Assembly: GCF_022343685.1 (NCBI RefSeq)
Contig: NZ_CP092123.1
Coordinates: 310,001-374,000, forward strand
Reading direction: 5' to 3'
Length of the DNA: 64,000 nucleotides
Origin: Marinobacterium sediminicola
Lineage (GTDB): Bacteria; Pseudomonadota; Gammaproteobacteria; Pseudomonadales; Balneatricaceae
In this document: piece after piece, positions 50,126 to 58,837 of the stretch
Layout of the letters: each line of letters starts with the position of its first letter
Numbering within the stretch: position 1 is the first letter of the stretch
Made by a program: the position numbers and the translations under genes
Notes under the pieces: model-generated
The model's database searches: none
What the model was told of the DNA's origin: nothing
The model's input: only the letters and a program-made list of their open reading frames with translations

Positions 50126-50548
50126 ATGAGTAAAAGTCTGACCCGTTTCAACAGCCTTTTTGATGATACCTTCCTTGATGATTTCTTCCGTCCCCTGGCA
50201 AGCCGTTCCAACGGCGACCGGGTTGCGGCAATTGATGTTCATGAAAGCGATAGCGCCTACAAAGTGAATGTCGATATGCCGGGCGTGAAGAAAGAGGATA
50301 TCCACATCTCCCTCGATAACGGTGTGCTTACGGTCAAGGGGGAGACGCGTACTGAAAACAAGGAAGAAAAAGATGGCAAACTGATCCGTCAGGAACGTCA
50401 TGTCGGCCAGTTCGTCCGCCAGCTGTCCGTGGGCAGTGATGTGGATGCCAAGGCGGTGAAAGCGGCCTTCGAAGATGGCGTGCTGGCGATCACTCTGCCC
50501 AAGAAGCCGGCCGAGCCGAAAGAAGGTGTGAAAATCAGTATCGACTGA
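50126..50548 (+). CDS. Small heat shock protein (Hsp20/alpha-crystallin)
   Basis: 140 residues. Short N-terminal arm (MSKSLTRFNSLFDDTFLDDFF), alpha-crystallin domain (about 33-125; GVLAITLPK is the A-x-x-x-G-V-L core), C-terminal tail VKISID bearing an I/V-x-I-like anchor. Class A-like bacterial sHSPs hold unfolding proteins for refolding. I looked for a sigma-32 promoter in the 177 bases upstream and did not find one; TACACT at 50053-50058 could be an ordinary -10. GGGGGCATTGAG precedes the ATG. Confidence 0.93.
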   Translation: MSKSLTRFNSLFDDTFLDDFFRPLASRSNGDRVAAIDVHESDSAYKVNVDMPGVKKEDIHISLDNGVLTVKGETRTENKEEKDGKLIRQERHVGQFVRQLSVGSDVDAKAVKAAFEDGVLAITLPKKPAEPKEGVKISID

Positions 50549-50580
50549 GATGGTCATCATCAGATGTCTGCACGTTATGG

Positions 50581-50616
50581 CCCGTCGTGTTCCCTTGCCC
50601 AACGGAACACGACGGG
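50581..50616 (+). repeat. Perfect 13-bp inverted repeat after hsp20
   Basis: CCCGTCGTGTTCC (50581-50593), 10-base loop, GGAACACGACGGG (50604-50616). No T-run follows, so it is not a standard intrinsic terminator although its place 32 bases after hsp20 would suit one. Confidence 0.75.
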
Positions 50617-50764
50617 CTGGTGCGTTGCGAATTGTCGGCTGATGAGCGTATGGAAGATGAATGCAGTGTCTTCAGGGCAATATCTGAAGGGGGTCTGCCA
50701 TAAAATGAATCTTTTGCGTAATGGACTGACCCCTTTTCATGTGCCTTCCGTATGATTTTTAGAC

Positions 50765-50776
50765 TATAATGCGCCT
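50765..50776 (+). promoter_or_regulatory. glyA promoter -10 with GC-rich discriminator
   Basis: Perfect TATAAT (50765-50770) followed by GCGCC. The -35 is poor (no TTGACA-like hexamer at 16-18 bases), suggesting an activator. A GC-rich discriminator is typical of promoters under stringent control. About 95 bases of leader follow. Confidence 0.55.
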
Positions 50777-50865
50777 CTTTTTTAAGGCAGCTACAGGTCA
50801 TACAGGTCAGTCCGTCACTACCTGCGCCAACTTTGCCGCTATTTTTGCAAATTCAGGGGACAGCA

Positions 50866-52122
50866 ATGTTTAGCAAAGATATGTCTATTGCCAGTTATGA
50901 TGCGGATCTGTGGTCTGCGATGCAGTCAGAAGCGACTCGTCAGGAAGAGCACATCGAACTGATCGCGTCCGAGAACTACACCAGCCCGCGTGTCATGGAA
51001 GCCCAGGGCTCCGTTCTGACCAACAAGTATGCCGAAGGCTACCCGCACAAGCGTTACTACGGTGGCTGCGAATACGTCGATGTGGTTGAAGAACTGGCGA
51101 TCGAACGTGCGAAAGAACTGTTCGGCGCAACGTATGCGAACGTTCAGCCGCACTCCGGCTCCCAGGCTAACGCAGCCGTTTACATGGCGCTGTGCCAGCC
51201 GGGCGATACCGTTCTGGGCATGAGCCTGGCGCACGGTGGCCACTTGACCCACGGTGCGGCGGTATCCTTCTCCGGCCGTATCTACAATGCGGTACAGTAC
51301 GGCCTGAACCCGGAAACCGGTGCCATCGACTACGACGAAGTTGAGCGTCTGGCCGTTGAGAACAAGCCGAAAATGATCGTGGCCGGTTTCTCTGCCTACT
51401 CTCAGATCGTTGATTGGGCACGTTTCCGCGAAATCGCCGACAAGGTTGGCGCCTACCTGTTCGTCGACATGGCGCACATCGCCGGTCTGGTCGCGGCAGG
51501 TGTATACCCGACTCCGCTGCCCTTCGCAGACGTAGTGACGACTACCACTCACAAGACACTGGGTGGTCCGCGTGGCGGCCTGATCCTGTCTGCCAATGCG
51601 GATGAAGAGCTGCAGAAGAAACTGAACTTCGCGGTATTCCCGGAATCTCAGGGCGGTCCGCTGATGCACGTGATCGCTGCCAAGGCTGTCTGCTTCAAGG
51701 AAGCGATGGAGCCGGAATGGAAAGAGTATCAGGCTCAGGTTGTCAAAAACGCCAAGGCAATGGCCAAGGTATTCCTGGATCGCGGCATCAATATCGTGTC
51801 TGGCGGTACTGAGGACCACCTGTTCCTGGTTGACCTGATCAACAAGGACATCACCGGTAAGGATGCGGACGCCGCCCTGGGTCGCGCCAACATCACCGTG
51901 AACAAGAACTCCGTACCGAACGATCCGCGTTCTCCGTTCGTGACCTCTGGTCTGCGTATCGGTACTCCGGCCGTGACCCGTCGCGGTTTCAAGGAAGAGG
52001 AAGTGGCTCAGCTGGCGAACTGGATCTGCGATATCCTCGACGATATCAACAATGAAGACACCATCGCTCGTGTGAAGGAACAGGTTAAGGAAATCTGTGC
52101 CCGCTTCCCGGTTTACAAGTAA
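50866..52122 (+). CDS. glyA: Serine hydroxymethyltransferase
   Basis: 418 residues from [16 protein letters not shown], with AGGGGA upstream; the 11-codon extension to 50833 is outside the family pattern. PLP lysine Lys230 in [13 protein letters not shown] is at the E. coli position. [21 protein letters not shown] and KYAEGYP are conserved. It interconverts serine and glycine and supplies one-carbon units. It precedes nrdR as in Pseudomonas, but a strong terminator separates them. Confidence 0.98.
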   Translation: MFSKDMSIASYDADLWSAMQSEATRQEEHIELIASENYTSPRVMEAQGSVLTNKYAEGYPHKRYYGGCEYVDVVEELAIERAKELFGATYANVQPHSGSQANAAVYMALCQPGDTVLGMSLAHGGHLTHGAAVSFSGRIYNAVQYGLNPETGAIDYDEVERLAVENKPKMIVAGFSAYSQIVDWARFREIADKVGAYLFVDMAHIAGLVAAGVYPTPLPFADVVTTTTHKTLGGPRGGLILSANADEELQKKLNFAVFPESQGGPLMHVIAAKAVCFKEAMEPEWKEYQAQVVKNAKAMAKVFLDRGINIVSGGTEDHLFLVDLINKDITGKDADAALGRANITVNKNSVPNDPRSPFVTSGLRIGTPAVTRRGFKEEEVAQLANWICDILDDINNEDTIARVKEQVKEICARFPVYK

Positions 52123-52137
52123 GCCGGTAGAATAGCA

Positions 52138-52163
52138 GGGGCGGCTGCGGCCGCCCTTTTTTT
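52138..52163 (+). terminator. Terminator after glyA
   Basis: GGGCGGC (52139-52145), loop TGCG, GCCGCCC (52150-52156), T7. Confidence 0.9.
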
Positions 52164-52252
52164 ATACCAGGGCATAGGCCCAGACATTCTCACCGGCAGG
52201 CTCCCATTCGGGAAACGCCTGTACGGCAAACGCTCTTTAAGCTGAGGCATGC

Positions 52253-52729
52253 ATGCACTGTCCGTTTTGTGGCACCCATGAGACCAAAGTTGTCGACTCC
52301 CGGCTGGTCGCCGAAGGCCAGCAGATCCGGCGTCGGCGTGAGTGCATCAGCTGCCATGAGCGTTTTACCACTTACGAAACTGCCGAACTGCTCATGCCTC
52401 GCGTGATCAAGAATGACGGCAGCCGTCAGCCATTCGATGAAGACAAGCTGCGTGCCGGCATCCAGCGAGCGCTGGAAAAGCGCCCGGTCAGCATCGAGGA
52501 AATCGAAGCCTGCATTACCCGCATCAAGCAGCGCCTGCGTGCCACCGGTGAACGTGAAGTGCCTTCGCGTGAGGTGGGCGAAGCCGTGATGGCCGAATTG
52601 CGCAAGCTGGATGAGGTTGCCTACGTCCGTTTCGCCTCTGTTTACCGCAGCTTCCAGGATATCAGGGAGTTCCGCGAAGAGATTGAGCGGCTGTCCGACC
52701 CTGTGGCGAACAGCGGTGACGGGGAGTGA
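52253..52729 (+). CDS. nrdR: Transcriptional repressor NrdR
   Basis: 158 residues. N-terminal zinc ribbon with Cys3, Cys6, Cys31, Cys34 ([24 protein letters not shown]) and an ATP-cone (about 50-135, [19 protein letters not shown]). It senses ATP/dATP and represses ribonucleotide reductase genes. It heads the riboflavin operon, as in many gammaproteobacteria, with ribD 7 bases after its stop. The gap upstream (52164-52252) holds the promoter, not resolved. Confidence 0.97.
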   Translation: MHCPFCGTHETKVVDSRLVAEGQQIRRRRECISCHERFTTYETAELLMPRVIKNDGSRQPFDEDKLRAGIQRALEKRPVSIEEIEACITRIKQRLRATGEREVPSREVGEAVMAELRKLDEVAYVRFASVYRSFQDIREFREEIERLSDPVANSGDGE

Positions 52730-52736
52730 TGCTGAT

Positions 52737-53882
52737 ATGAGCAGTGTCTTCAATGCCCAGGATCATCAATGGATGACCCGTGCCATTCAGCTGGCTCGTC
52801 AGGGACTTTATACCACCGATCCCAATCCGCGCGTCGGATGCGTGATCGTACGCGATGGCGAGAAGGTCGGTGAAGGTGCCCACCTCAAGGCAGGTGAACC
52901 CCATGCCGAGGTCCATGCCCTGCGCGCCGCGGGTGACAAGGCCAGGGGTGCGACCGCGTATGTCACTCTGGAGCCTTGCAGTCACCATGGTAAAACACCG
53001 CCCTGTGCCGAAGCCTTGGTCAAGGCGGGTGTCTCCCGTGTGATCTGTGCCATGCAGGATCCTAACCCGCTGGTGGCCGGTCGAGGGCTGGTGCGGTTGC
53101 AGGAAGCCGGAATCGAAACCGCTTCCGGACTGCTGGAATCCGAGGCGCGAGCGCTTAATCCCGGCTTCATCAGTCGTATGGAGAGGGGGCGCCCCTACAC
53201 GAGACTGAAACTGGCCTCTAGTCTGGATGGTCGTACCGCCATGCAGAGCGGGGAGTCACAATGGATTACGGGGGCTGCCGCCCGGGCTGACGTGCAGCGC
53301 TTGCGGGCACGCAGCTCAGCCGTGCTAACCGGCGTGGACACGGTGCTGATCGACAATGCGTCGTTGACCGTAAGGGCTGCGGAGCTGGGACTGCCGCCTG
53401 AGCAGGCGGCACTGGCGGCAGAGCGTCAGCCGATGAGAGTGGTCGTTGACAGCCAGTTGCGTTTACCGGCTTCGACCGCCATGCTGAGCCTGCCGGGCAG
53501 TACGCTCGTCGCTACGACTCGGGCCGAAAACGAGCCGGCCGCCATCGCTCTCAGTGCTACCGGCGCGCGGGTGTTATCCTTGCCCTCGGCCGATGGCCGA
53601 GTGGATCTGGCGGCCCTGCTGCCCTGGCTGGCGGAACATGAGCAGTGCAACGAACTGCTGATCGAATGCGGTGCGACGCTGGCCGGTGCCGCCCTGCGGG
53701 CGGGGCTGGTCGACGAACTGGTGTTGTACATGGCGCCTACGCTATTGGGCAGCTCGGCTCGACCGCTGTTCAATTTGCCGCTGGATCAGATGGCACAGCA
53801 GTATCGTCTGCAATTAACCGATACGCGCCAGCTGGGTGATGACCTGCGTCTGACCCTGAGCTGTCGCGAGGAAACTGATTGA
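52737..53882 (+). CDS. ribD: Bifunctional riboflavin deaminase/reductase RibD
   Basis: 381 residues from MSSVFNAQDHQWMTRAI. Deaminase zinc site His56-Ala-Glu58 with Cys81 and Cys90 (LEPCSHHGKTPPC); reductase domain (about 150-375, RLKLASSLDGRTAMQSGESQ). It performs the second and third steps from GTP to lumazine precursor. A 42-codon extension into nrdR is rejected. Its TGA overlaps the ribE ATG (TGATG), so translation is coupled. Confidence 0.97.
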   Translation: MSSVFNAQDHQWMTRAIQLARQGLYTTDPNPRVGCVIVRDGEKVGEGAHLKAGEPHAEVHALRAAGDKARGATAYVTLEPCSHHGKTPPCAEALVKAGVSRVICAMQDPNPLVAGRGLVRLQEAGIETASGLLESEARALNPGFISRMERGRPYTRLKLASSLDGRTAMQSGESQWITGAAARADVQRLRARSSAVLTGVDTVLIDNASLTVRAAELGLPPEQAALAAERQPMRVVVDSQLRLPASTAMLSLPGSTLVATTRAENEPAAIALSATGARVLSLPSADGRVDLAALLPWLAEHEQCNELLIECGATLAGAALRAGLVDELVLYMAPTLLGSSARPLFNLPLDQMAQQYRLQLTDTRQLGDDLRLTLSCREETD

Positions 53883-54553
53883 TGTTTACCGGAATCATTG
53901 AAGCCGTTGGCAGCATTGCAGACATCCGCATGATTGGTGGAGACATGCGGCTTTATGTGCGTACCGGCGGTTTGGACCTGAGCGACGTCAAGCTCGGTGA
54001 CAGCATTGCCACCAACGGCGTGTGCCTGACGGCGGTGGAACTGCCCGGCGACGGCTTCATCGCCGATGTGTCGCGGGAGACACTGGCCCATACCCGATTT
54101 GAGTCGCTTGCCATCGGTGAAGCGGTCAATCTGGAAAAGGCGATGCGGGCCGATACCCGTTTCGGCGGTCATATCGTCACTGGGCATGTTGACGCACTGG
54201 GTACCATTGTCGAGCGCAGCGAGGATGCCCGTTCAGTACGCTTGCAAGTACGCATGCCGGCATCGATCCAGCGCTACGTGGCTGCCAAGGGGTCGATCAC
54301 CGTCGATGGCGTCAGCCTGACGGTCAATGCCCTTGAGTGTGACAGCTTTTTGCTGAATATAGTGCCCCATACGGCACAGGAAACCATTATCGATAGTTAT
54401 ACAGCCGGTCGTCAGGTGCATCTGGAAGTGGACATCATAGCCCGCTATCTGGAACGCCTGATGGGTGCAGCGCAGACTGACGAACCTGCTGACGGCGATG
54501 CCGGAGGGGTGACTCTGGCGTTGCTGGCTAACCACGGATTCATGCGTCGCTGA
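53882..54553 (+). CDS. ribE: Riboflavin synthase alpha chain
   Basis: 223 residues built of two lumazine-binding barrels. MFTGIIEAVG at the N-terminus, Cys48-region TNGVCLTAVE in the first and VDGVSLTVN in the second barrel, and the C-terminal trimerisation helix. It dismutates two dimethylribityllumazines to riboflavin. The start shares the A of the ribD TGA. ribB(X) follows after 17 bases. Confidence 0.96.
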   Translation: MFTGIIEAVGSIADIRMIGGDMRLYVRTGGLDLSDVKLGDSIATNGVCLTAVELPGDGFIADVSRETLAHTRFESLAIGEAVNLEKAMRADTRFGGHIVTGHVDALGTIVERSEDARSVRLQVRMPASIQRYVAAKGSITVDGVSLTVNALECDSFLLNIVPHTAQETIIDSYTAGRQVHLEVDIIARYLERLMGAAQTDEPADGDAGGVTLALLANHGFMRR

Positions 54554-54570
54554 GGCGGCGGGAGAGGATT

Positions 54571-55689
54571 ATGCAGCTGAACACCACCGAAGAACTGATC
54601 GAAGATATTCGCCAGGGCAAGATGGTCATCCTGATGGATGACGAAGACCGGGAAAACGAAGGTGATCTGGTGATCGCTGCCCAGTGCGTGCGTCCTGAAG
54701 ATATCAACTTCATGATTACCCACGCCCGTGGTCTGGTCTGTCTGACCCTGACCCGCGAGCGTTGCGAGCAGCTCAAGCTGCCGCTGATGGTGCAGAGCAA
54801 TGGCGCTGCCTTCTCCACCAACTTTACCCTGTCGATCGAAGCGGCCAAGGGCGTGACCACCGGTATTTCTGCGGCTGATCGTGCGGTCACCGTACATGCG
54901 GCGGTCAAGGCCGACGCCGTGCCTGAGGATATCGTTCAGCCGGGGCACATTTTCCCGTTGATGGCTCAGCCCGGTGGCGTCCTGAGTCGTGCGGGCCATA
55001 CTGAAGCAGGTTGTGACATTGCGCGTATGGCCGGGTTCATGCCGTCATCGGTGATTGTCGAAATCATCAATGAAGACGGCAGCATGGCGCGCCGCCCGGA
55101 CCTGGAGAAGTTCGCGGCCAAGCACGGACTGAAGATCGGCACCATCGCCGACCTGATCCACTACCGCACCATGAACGAGCATACCGTCGAGCGGACGGAC
55201 GAAGGCATGTTGCCGACCGAGTTCGGCGATTTCCGCTATGTCAGCTACCGCGACGAGATTCAGAACTGCACCCATCTGGCACTGGTCAAGGGAGACATCA
55301 CCCCGGACGAGTCTACGCTGGTGCGTGTGCACGTGCGTACTGAAGTGTTGCGTGACGTGGTCGGCGTCCGCCGCGGTCCGGAAGTGAAGTGGACCATGCG
55401 CCGTGCACTGGAGCGTGTGGCCGAGGAAGGCAAGGGTGTGGTACTGCTGATCGACAGCGGCCGCCGTGTCGATCTGGGTGAGGCGATTGATAGCTTGCTC
55501 AATGCCAGCCAGAAGCGTTCCAAGGTAAATGTCAGTGCCTCCGGTGCCTATTTGACCGTGGGTACAGGTTCCCAGATTCTGCGTGATCTGGGCGTGCGCA
55601 AGATGCGCCTGCTCAGCTCGCCGATGAAATTCAATGCGATCTCGGGTTTTGATCTCGAGATCGAAGAGTACATCCCCTACGAGGATTGA
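54571..55689 (+). CDS. ribB: DHBP synthase with degenerate GTP cyclohydrolase II domain (RibBX type)
   Basis: 372 residues. Domain 1 (1-205) is an intact 3,4-dihydroxy-2-butanone 4-phosphate synthase: DDEDRENEGDL (23-33), HTEAGCDIARMAG. Domain 2 (210-372) has the GTP cyclohydrolase II fold but the zinc cysteines are gone: where RibA has [18 protein letters not shown] this has HVRTEVLRDVVGVRRG, and RQEGRGIGL is replaced by DSGRRVDLG. It should thus make only DHBP; this hybrid is known in Proteobacteria as RibBX. A full cyclohydrolase is encoded at 58159. AGAGGA precedes the ATG. Confidence 0.94.
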   Translation: MQLNTTEELIEDIRQGKMVILMDDEDRENEGDLVIAAQCVRPEDINFMITHARGLVCLTLTRERCEQLKLPLMVQSNGAAFSTNFTLSIEAAKGVTTGISAADRAVTVHAAVKADAVPEDIVQPGHIFPLMAQPGGVLSRAGHTEAGCDIARMAGFMPSSVIVEIINEDGSMARRPDLEKFAAKHGLKIGTIADLIHYRTMNEHTVERTDEGMLPTEFGDFRYVSYRDEIQNCTHLALVKGDITPDESTLVRVHVRTEVLRDVVGVRRGPEVKWTMRRALERVAEEGKGVVLLIDSGRRVDLGEAIDSLLNASQKRSKVNVSASGAYLTVGTGSQILRDLGVRKMRLLSSPMKFNAISGFDLEIEEYIPYED

Positions 55690-55700
55690 TGGATTAGCTT

Positions 55701-56174
55701 ATGACAGTACAAGTTTTTGAAGGCGACTTCGTCAGCGCCAACGGCAAATACGCCATCGTGGTCGGCCGCTTCAACGCGTTCGTGGTCGAGAGCCTGCTGG
55801 ATGGTGCGATCGACACACTGACTCGTCATGGTGTGGCTGAAGAGAATATCCGCGTGATCCGTGTGCCGGGTGCGTTCGAAATCCCGCTGGCGGTCAAGCG
55901 CGTGGCCCAGCAGAAGCAGGACGATGCCATTATCGCTCTGGGTGCCGTGATTCGCGGTGGCACCCCGCATTTCGAATACGTCTCTGCCGAGAGCTCCAAG
56001 GGCGTGGCCCAGGTCTCCATGGATTACGACGTACCGGTGGCCAACGGCATCCTGACCGTGAACTCCATCGAACAAGCCATTGAACGCTCCGGAACCAAGG
56101 CTGGTAACAAGGGCGCCGAAGCCGCACTGTCTGCACTGGAAATGGTCAGCCTGCTGCGTCAGCTTGAGGTCTGA
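55701..56174 (+). CDS. ribH: 6,7-Dimethyl-8-ribityllumazine synthase
   Basis: 157 residues, standard. [15 protein letters not shown] near 22-36, [14 protein letters not shown] and [14 protein letters not shown] (with the catalytic His) identify it. It condenses DHBP with the ribitylamino-pyrimidine and usually forms a 60-subunit shell. It lies between ribB and nusB; the nusB ATG comes 2 bases after its stop. Confidence 0.97.
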   Translation: MTVQVFEGDFVSANGKYAIVVGRFNAFVVESLLDGAIDTLTRHGVAEENIRVIRVPGAFEIPLAVKRVAQQKQDDAIIALGAVIRGGTPHFEYVSAESSKGVAQVSMDYDVPVANGILTVNSIEQAIERSGTKAGNKGAEAALSALEMVSLLRQLEV

Positions 56175-56176
56175 GC

Positions 56177-56653
56177 ATGAGCGACACCACTCCGCGTAAG
56201 AAGGGCAAGCCCAACCTGACCGAGATGCGCCGCAATGCTCGCAGCTTCGCACTGCAGGCGTTGTATCAGTGGTCTCTGGCCGGTCAGAGTGCCAACGAGA
56301 TCGAAGCCCAGTTCCGTGTCGATAACGATATGGGCAACACCGACACTCAGCTGTTCTCTGAACTGCTGCGCGGTGTGACCAGTGGCAGCCGTGATCTGGA
56401 CGAGGCGTTTCGTCCGTTTCTGGATCGTCCGCTGGATGATCTGGACCCGGTGGAGCTGAGCGTACTGCGCATCGGTGCCTATGAGCTGATTCATCGCCTT
56501 CAGGTGCCCTATCGTGTGGCGATCAATGAAAGCGTGGAGCTGGCTAAAGTATTTGGCGCCACCGAGAGCCACAAGTACGTGAACGGTATTCTCGACAAGC
56601 TGGCCCAGCGGGTGCGTGCGGCCGAGATCCGCGAACGTCGCTCCGGCAACTGA
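56177..56653 (+). CDS. nusB: Transcription antitermination factor NusB
   Basis: 158 residues, all-helical. [20 protein letters not shown] near the start and [51 protein letters not shown] (family core) are clear. It binds boxA RNA with S10 (NusE) in rRNA antitermination. Its place after ribH is widely conserved. Confidence 0.97.
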   Translation: MSDTTPRKKGKPNLTEMRRNARSFALQALYQWSLAGQSANEIEAQFRVDNDMGNTDTQLFSELLRGVTSGSRDLDEAFRPFLDRPLDDLDPVELSVLRIGAYELIHRLQVPYRVAINESVELAKVFGATESHKYVNGILDKLAQRVRAAEIRERRSGN

Positions 56654-56671
56654 GCGTTTTAGCAAACCATC

Positions 56672-57637
56672 GTGGGTGAGTTCGAGCTGATCCGCCGCTG
56701 TTTCATGCAGGCGAAGCAGGGGGCAGGCGTGATCACCGGTATCGGTGACGACTGCGCCGTGCTTCAGGTGCCTGCAGGACAGCAGCTGGTGGTGTCGATT
56801 GATACGCTGGTCGAAGGGACCCATTTTCTGCCCGGTACCCCACCTGCAGAGGTGGCTTATCGCCTGCTGGGTGCGGCTGTCAGCGATCTGGCCGCGGCGG
56901 CGGCAACACCGGCCTGGTTGACGCTGGCGCTGACTCTGCCCCGTGGCGATGCAGCCTGGCTGGAACCTTTTGCCGCCGCGTTGGCCGAGCGAGCCACTGA
57001 GCTGGGTATGAGCCTGGTTGGTGGTGATACCACCCGTGGTGCCACCCTGACGCTCAGTGCCCAGGTACATGGTCTGGTGCCTGAGGGGCAAGCGCTGTTG
57101 CGCAGCGGAGCCCGGGCAGGAGATCGCATTCTGGTATCGGGCACTCTGGGTGACAGTCGTGGCGGGCTGGAAACCTTATTGCATCCGCTGCCGGTCGATG
57201 CCGATGTGCGTTATCTGCAGCAGCGTTTCCACCGTCCCGAGCCCCGAGTGTCGCTTGCCCAGCGTCTGCGTAGCCGGGTTCATGCCGGTCTCGATATTTC
57301 CGATGGTCTCCTGGCCGATCTTAACCATATGCTGGAGGCATCGGGTGTTGGGGCCGAGGTACAGCAACAGCGTGTGCCTTGCTCGGCAGCCTTGCGCCGA
57401 CTTTATCCACAACATGCATCCGAGTGGGCATTGTCCGGCGGCGAGGATTTCGAACTTTGCCTCAGCGTTGCGGCCGAACAGGTAAGAGGCTGTGTCGCGG
57501 CAGCGGAGCGTCTGGGTATTCGGCTGACCGAGGTGGGCTGTATCACCGCTGAGCCGGGGCTGCGTGTGCTGGACGAGTTCGGGCAGCCGGTCGAGGGGCT
57601 GGCGCAGGGGTATGATCATTTCAAGGAGTCTTCATGA
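56672..57637 (+). CDS. thiL: Thiamine-monophosphate kinase
   Basis: 321 residues from a GTG. MGEFELIRRCF start, GIGDDCAVL (about 23-31) and IDTLVEGTHF metal/substrate sites, LVGGDTTRGATLTL, HAGLDISDGLLADL. It phosphorylates thiamine monophosphate to the active diphosphate, the cofactor needed by Dxs encoded nearby. The end overlaps the pgpA start by 4 bases (ATGA). Confidence 0.96.
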   Translation: MGEFELIRRCFMQAKQGAGVITGIGDDCAVLQVPAGQQLVVSIDTLVEGTHFLPGTPPAEVAYRLLGAAVSDLAAAAATPAWLTLALTLPRGDAAWLEPFAAALAERATELGMSLVGGDTTRGATLTLSAQVHGLVPEGQALLRSGARAGDRILVSGTLGDSRGGLETLLHPLPVDADVRYLQQRFHRPEPRVSLAQRLRSRVHAGLDISDGLLADLNHMLEASGVGAEVQQQRVPCSAALRRLYPQHASEWALSGGEDFELCLSVAAEQVRGCVAAAERLGIRLTEVGCITAEPGLRVLDEFGQPVEGLAQGYDHFKESS

Positions 57638-58110
57638 ACAAGGCACCGGCTTCGGTCTGGCGTAACCCCGTTCATTTTCTGGCCTTCGGGCTGGGCAGTG
57701 GTGCCGCGCCCAAGGCGCCGGGCACTTTTGGCACCTTGGCGGCGGTGCCGCTCTGGTATCTGATGGCTCAGACCAGTCTGCCGGTCTATCTGGGATTGAC
57801 GCTGGTCGCCTTTGTGATCGGGATATGGCTTTGCGGTCGTACATCACGCGATCTGGGCGTTCATGATCATGGCGGGATCGTCTGGGACGAGTTCGTCGGC
57901 TACTGGATCACCATGATCGCGGTGCCGGTGGACTGGATCTGGGCGTTGCTCGGCTTTATCCTGTTCCGCCTGTTCGATATCTGGAAGCCCTGGCCGATCC
58001 GACCGATTGATCGTCGTGTTCATGGTGGCCTGGGAATCATGCTTGATGATGTGCTGGCCGGTGTTTTTGCCGCGCTGGTGCTTCAGGGGCTGCTCTTGTT
58101 CTGGGGCTGA
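57634..58110 (+). CDS. pgpA: Phosphatidylglycerophosphatase A
   Basis: 158 residues with about four hydrophobic segments. FGLGSGAAPKAPGTFGTLAAVPLW near the start and WDEFVGYWITMIAVP are the family motifs. It dephosphorylates phosphatidylglycerol phosphate in the inner membrane. Overlaps thiL by 4 bases, as in E. coli and Pseudomonas. Confidence 0.95.
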   Translation: MNKAPASVWRNPVHFLAFGLGSGAAPKAPGTFGTLAAVPLWYLMAQTSLPVYLGLTLVAFVIGIWLCGRTSRDLGVHDHGGIVWDEFVGYWITMIAVPVDWIWALLGFILFRLFDIWKPWPIRPIDRRVHGGLGIMLDDVLAGVFAALVLQGLLLFWG

Positions 58111-58158
58111 GTCTGCGTCGCCCCCGTGAAACGTATAGTGACAGAGGAAACAACCAAG

Positions 58159-58767
58159 GTGTCAGTACAGTATGTAGCCGATTCGCGGCTGCCGACCCCC
58201 TGGGGGGTCTTTACCATGGTGGGTTTTGAAGATCCCGCTACCGGCAAGGAGCATGTCGCGCTGGTGTTCGGCGAAGTGGCCGGTGATGAACCGGTACTGG
58301 CCCGTATCCATTCAGAATGTCTGACCGGCGATGCGCTGTTCAGCCTGCGTTGTGACTGTGGCTTTCAGCTGCAGGAAGCACTGAAGCGCATTGCGGAAGA
58401 GGGCAAGGGCGTGCTGCTTTATCTGCGTCAGGAAGGACGTGGCATCGGCCTGCTGAACAAGATCAAGGCGTACCACCTGCAGGATGGTGGAGCCGATACG
58501 GTTGAAGCCAATGAACGCCTGGGGTTCGCCGCCGACATGCGTGACTACAGCATGTGTGAACCGATGCTTGAGCATCTGGGGATCAAGGCGGTCAAGTTGA
58601 TGACCAACAATCCGCGCAAGGTGGCGGCACTGGAGAAGTACGGTGTCAACGTGGCCGAGCGCGTACCGCTGCAGGTTGGCAAGAACCGCCACAATGAAAA
58701 CTATCTGCAGACCAAGATGGGCAAGCTGGGTCACATGATGACCGAGCACCATTTCAAGGACGAATAA
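58159..58767 (+). CDS. ribA: GTP cyclohydrolase II
   Basis: 202 residues. Starting at GTG 58159 puts the zinc ligands at Cys54, Cys65 and Cys67 ([17 protein letters not shown]), exactly as in E. coli RibA, and GAGGA is 10 bases upstream; GTGs at 58126 and 58138 are weaker. [15 protein letters not shown] and LMTNNPRKV complete the active site. It opens GTP in the first riboflavin step, which the fused domain of RibB(X) can no longer do. Last gene of the block. Confidence 0.95.
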   Translation: MSVQYVADSRLPTPWGVFTMVGFEDPATGKEHVALVFGEVAGDEPVLARIHSECLTGDALFSLRCDCGFQLQEALKRIAEEGKGVLLYLRQEGRGIGLLNKIKAYHLQDGGADTVEANERLGFAADMRDYSMCEPMLEHLGIKAVKLMTNNPRKVAALEKYGVNVAERVPLQVGKNRHNENYLQTKMGKLGHMMTEHHFKDE

Positions 58768-58776
58768 CGCGCTGCG

Positions 58777-58824
58777 GTAAGCCTGTCGACCCGCTGGTAT
58801 CAGTGCAGCGGTCGCAGGCCTTAC
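58777..58824. terminator. Long imperfect hairpin between ribA and dxs
   Basis: GTAAGCCT pairs with AGGCCTTAC outside and CGACCCGCTG with CAGCGGTCG inside, 58777-58824, about 17 pairs with bulges. No T-run. Located between convergent genes, so termination or message protection is likely. Confidence 0.45.
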
Positions 58825-58837
58825 AGCCTTCAGGCGG

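Larger units (their letters stand above)
50549..50865 (+). other. Gap of 317 bases between hsp20 and glyA
   Basis: No credible gene. It holds a perfect 13-bp inverted repeat (50581-50616), about 150 bases without clear structure, then the glyA promoter and a 95-base leader containing two copies of ACAGGTCA close together near 50794-50810. I looked for a glycine riboswitch and did not recognise one. Confidence 0.6.

Noticed and set aside
49949-50602. N-terminal extension of ettA by about 218 residues
   Set aside because: Runs antisense through the hsp20 gene; EttA family starts at MAQYVYTMNRVGK (49948).
50771-50865. Glycine riboswitch in the glyA leader
   Set aside because: The leader is only about 95 bases and lacks the paired aptamer pattern I would expect; paired ACAGGTCA copies are too short.
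54554-54570. FMN riboswitch before ribB
   Set aside because: Only 17 bases separate ribE and ribB, and I saw no riboswitch-like conserved stretches before nrdR/ribD either.
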